NCBI GenBank assembly: GCA_027316975.1
Contig: DAHVFL010000334.1
Coordinates: 1-5,431 of the forward strand
Source: Chloroflexota bacterium
GTDB taxonomy: Bacteria > Chloroflexota > Ktedonobacteria > Ktedonobacterales > Ktedonobacteraceae
Direction: 5' to 3'
DNA length: 5,431 bases
The position numbers were made by a program, and so were the translations under genes. Below the pieces are notes generated by a model. The model worked only from the letters and a program-made list of their open reading frames with translations, did not search any database and was not told the DNA's origin. Shown here one piece after another: positions 5,242 to 5,431 of the stretch; position 1 is the first letter of the stretch; every line of letters starts with the position of its first letter.

Positions 5242-5431
5242 ATGCACAATCCGTATAGCGATGAAAATGAAAACCAGCCTGTAGGGGCCAACCAGCCGCC
5301 TACACCGGCCACCGCAACCTATCCTTATTATGAATATGGAGCCGGGCCGCAACAGCCCACAGCGCCACAAGGCCACAATACAGCGCCGGGACAGTTCGAA
5401 CCGGACCCTGACCCTGTGCCACCTACACGGG
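5242..5431 (+). CDS. 5' part of a gene with a Pro/Gln/Tyr-rich low-complexity N-terminus (runs off the window)
   Basis: Sixty-three codons are visible with no stop, beginning MHNPYSDENENQP. The segment is rich in Pro, Gln, Thr, Ala and Tyr (for example TYPYYEYG and DPDPVPPT) and has no signal peptide or hydrophobic stretch in the visible part. Such disordered cytoplasmic leaders often precede a single membrane anchor and an extracytoplasmic domain in Gram-positive-like and Chloroflexota proteins. A membrane-anchored HtrA-type protease divergent from a two-component system would be one reasonable guess, but nothing visible proves it. The start is supported by the strong ribosome binding site. 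The shared divergent region suggests possible control by the neighbouring response regulator. Function is left open. Confidence 0.75.
   Translation, partial: MHNPYSDENENQPVGANQPPTPATATYPYYEYGAGPQQPTAPQGHNTAPGQFEPDPDPVPPTR

Noticed and set aside
5137..5376. 79-residue minus-strand ORF over the start of the truncated gene
   Set aside because: It lies antisense to a frame with a strong ribosome binding site and shows only Arg/Ile-rich composition with no recognisable domain.

Overview
The window looks like a piece of a GC-rich bacterial chromosome, most likely Chloroflexota (class Ktedonobacteria or a relative). That guess rests on three things: the dispersed repeat reading CATTCTGAGCGCAGCGAAGA at the left edge, the Rpn-type nuclease family remnant with a GLEEGLEE tail, and the general style of the genes. 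It is an inference from recalled patterns and was not checked by a search.

Left part (1-1862, plus strand). A repeat cluster (two direct copies 73 nt apart plus an inverted partial copy) precedes a complete glucokinase gene (377-1366, glk type), which has its own plausible promoter and a strong ribosome binding site. The glk stop codon sits inside a perfect 31-bp inverted repeat (1361-1460). A promoter at the edge of that repeat leads into a small stand-alone glycogen/starch-binding-like protein (CBM48 / isoamylase early-set fold, 1551-1862). Together these suggest glucose phosphorylation next to storage-polysaccharide binding.

Middle part (1882-2566, minus strand). A visibly more AT-rich stretch holds a broken Rpn-family (PD-(D/E)XK, recombination-promoting nuclease/putative transposase) gene. 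Its nuclease core and its coiled C-terminal tail are both recognisable, but the middle of the protein is missing and the two halves are in different frames: an internal deletion with frameshift. It converges tail-to-tail on the CBM48 gene with a 19-nt gap.

Right part (2647-5431). A response regulator (OmpR/PhoB family, 4173-4988) and a membrane sensor histidine kinase (2647-4170) form a tight minus-strand operon with a 2-nt gap. They are divergent from the start of a plus-strand gene (5242 onward, cut by the window end) whose visible 63 residues are a Pro/Gln/Tyr-rich low-complexity leader. The 253-nt divergent intergenic region is AT-rich and contains a perfect 19-nt palindrome and related inverted repeats. 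It is a natural candidate for autoregulation and for control of the divergent gene by the two-component system.

I see no CRISPR array, no RNA gene and no clearly novel system. The most noteworthy items are the deletion-type nuclease pseudogene, the inverted repeat fused to the glk stop, and the palindromic divergent control region.
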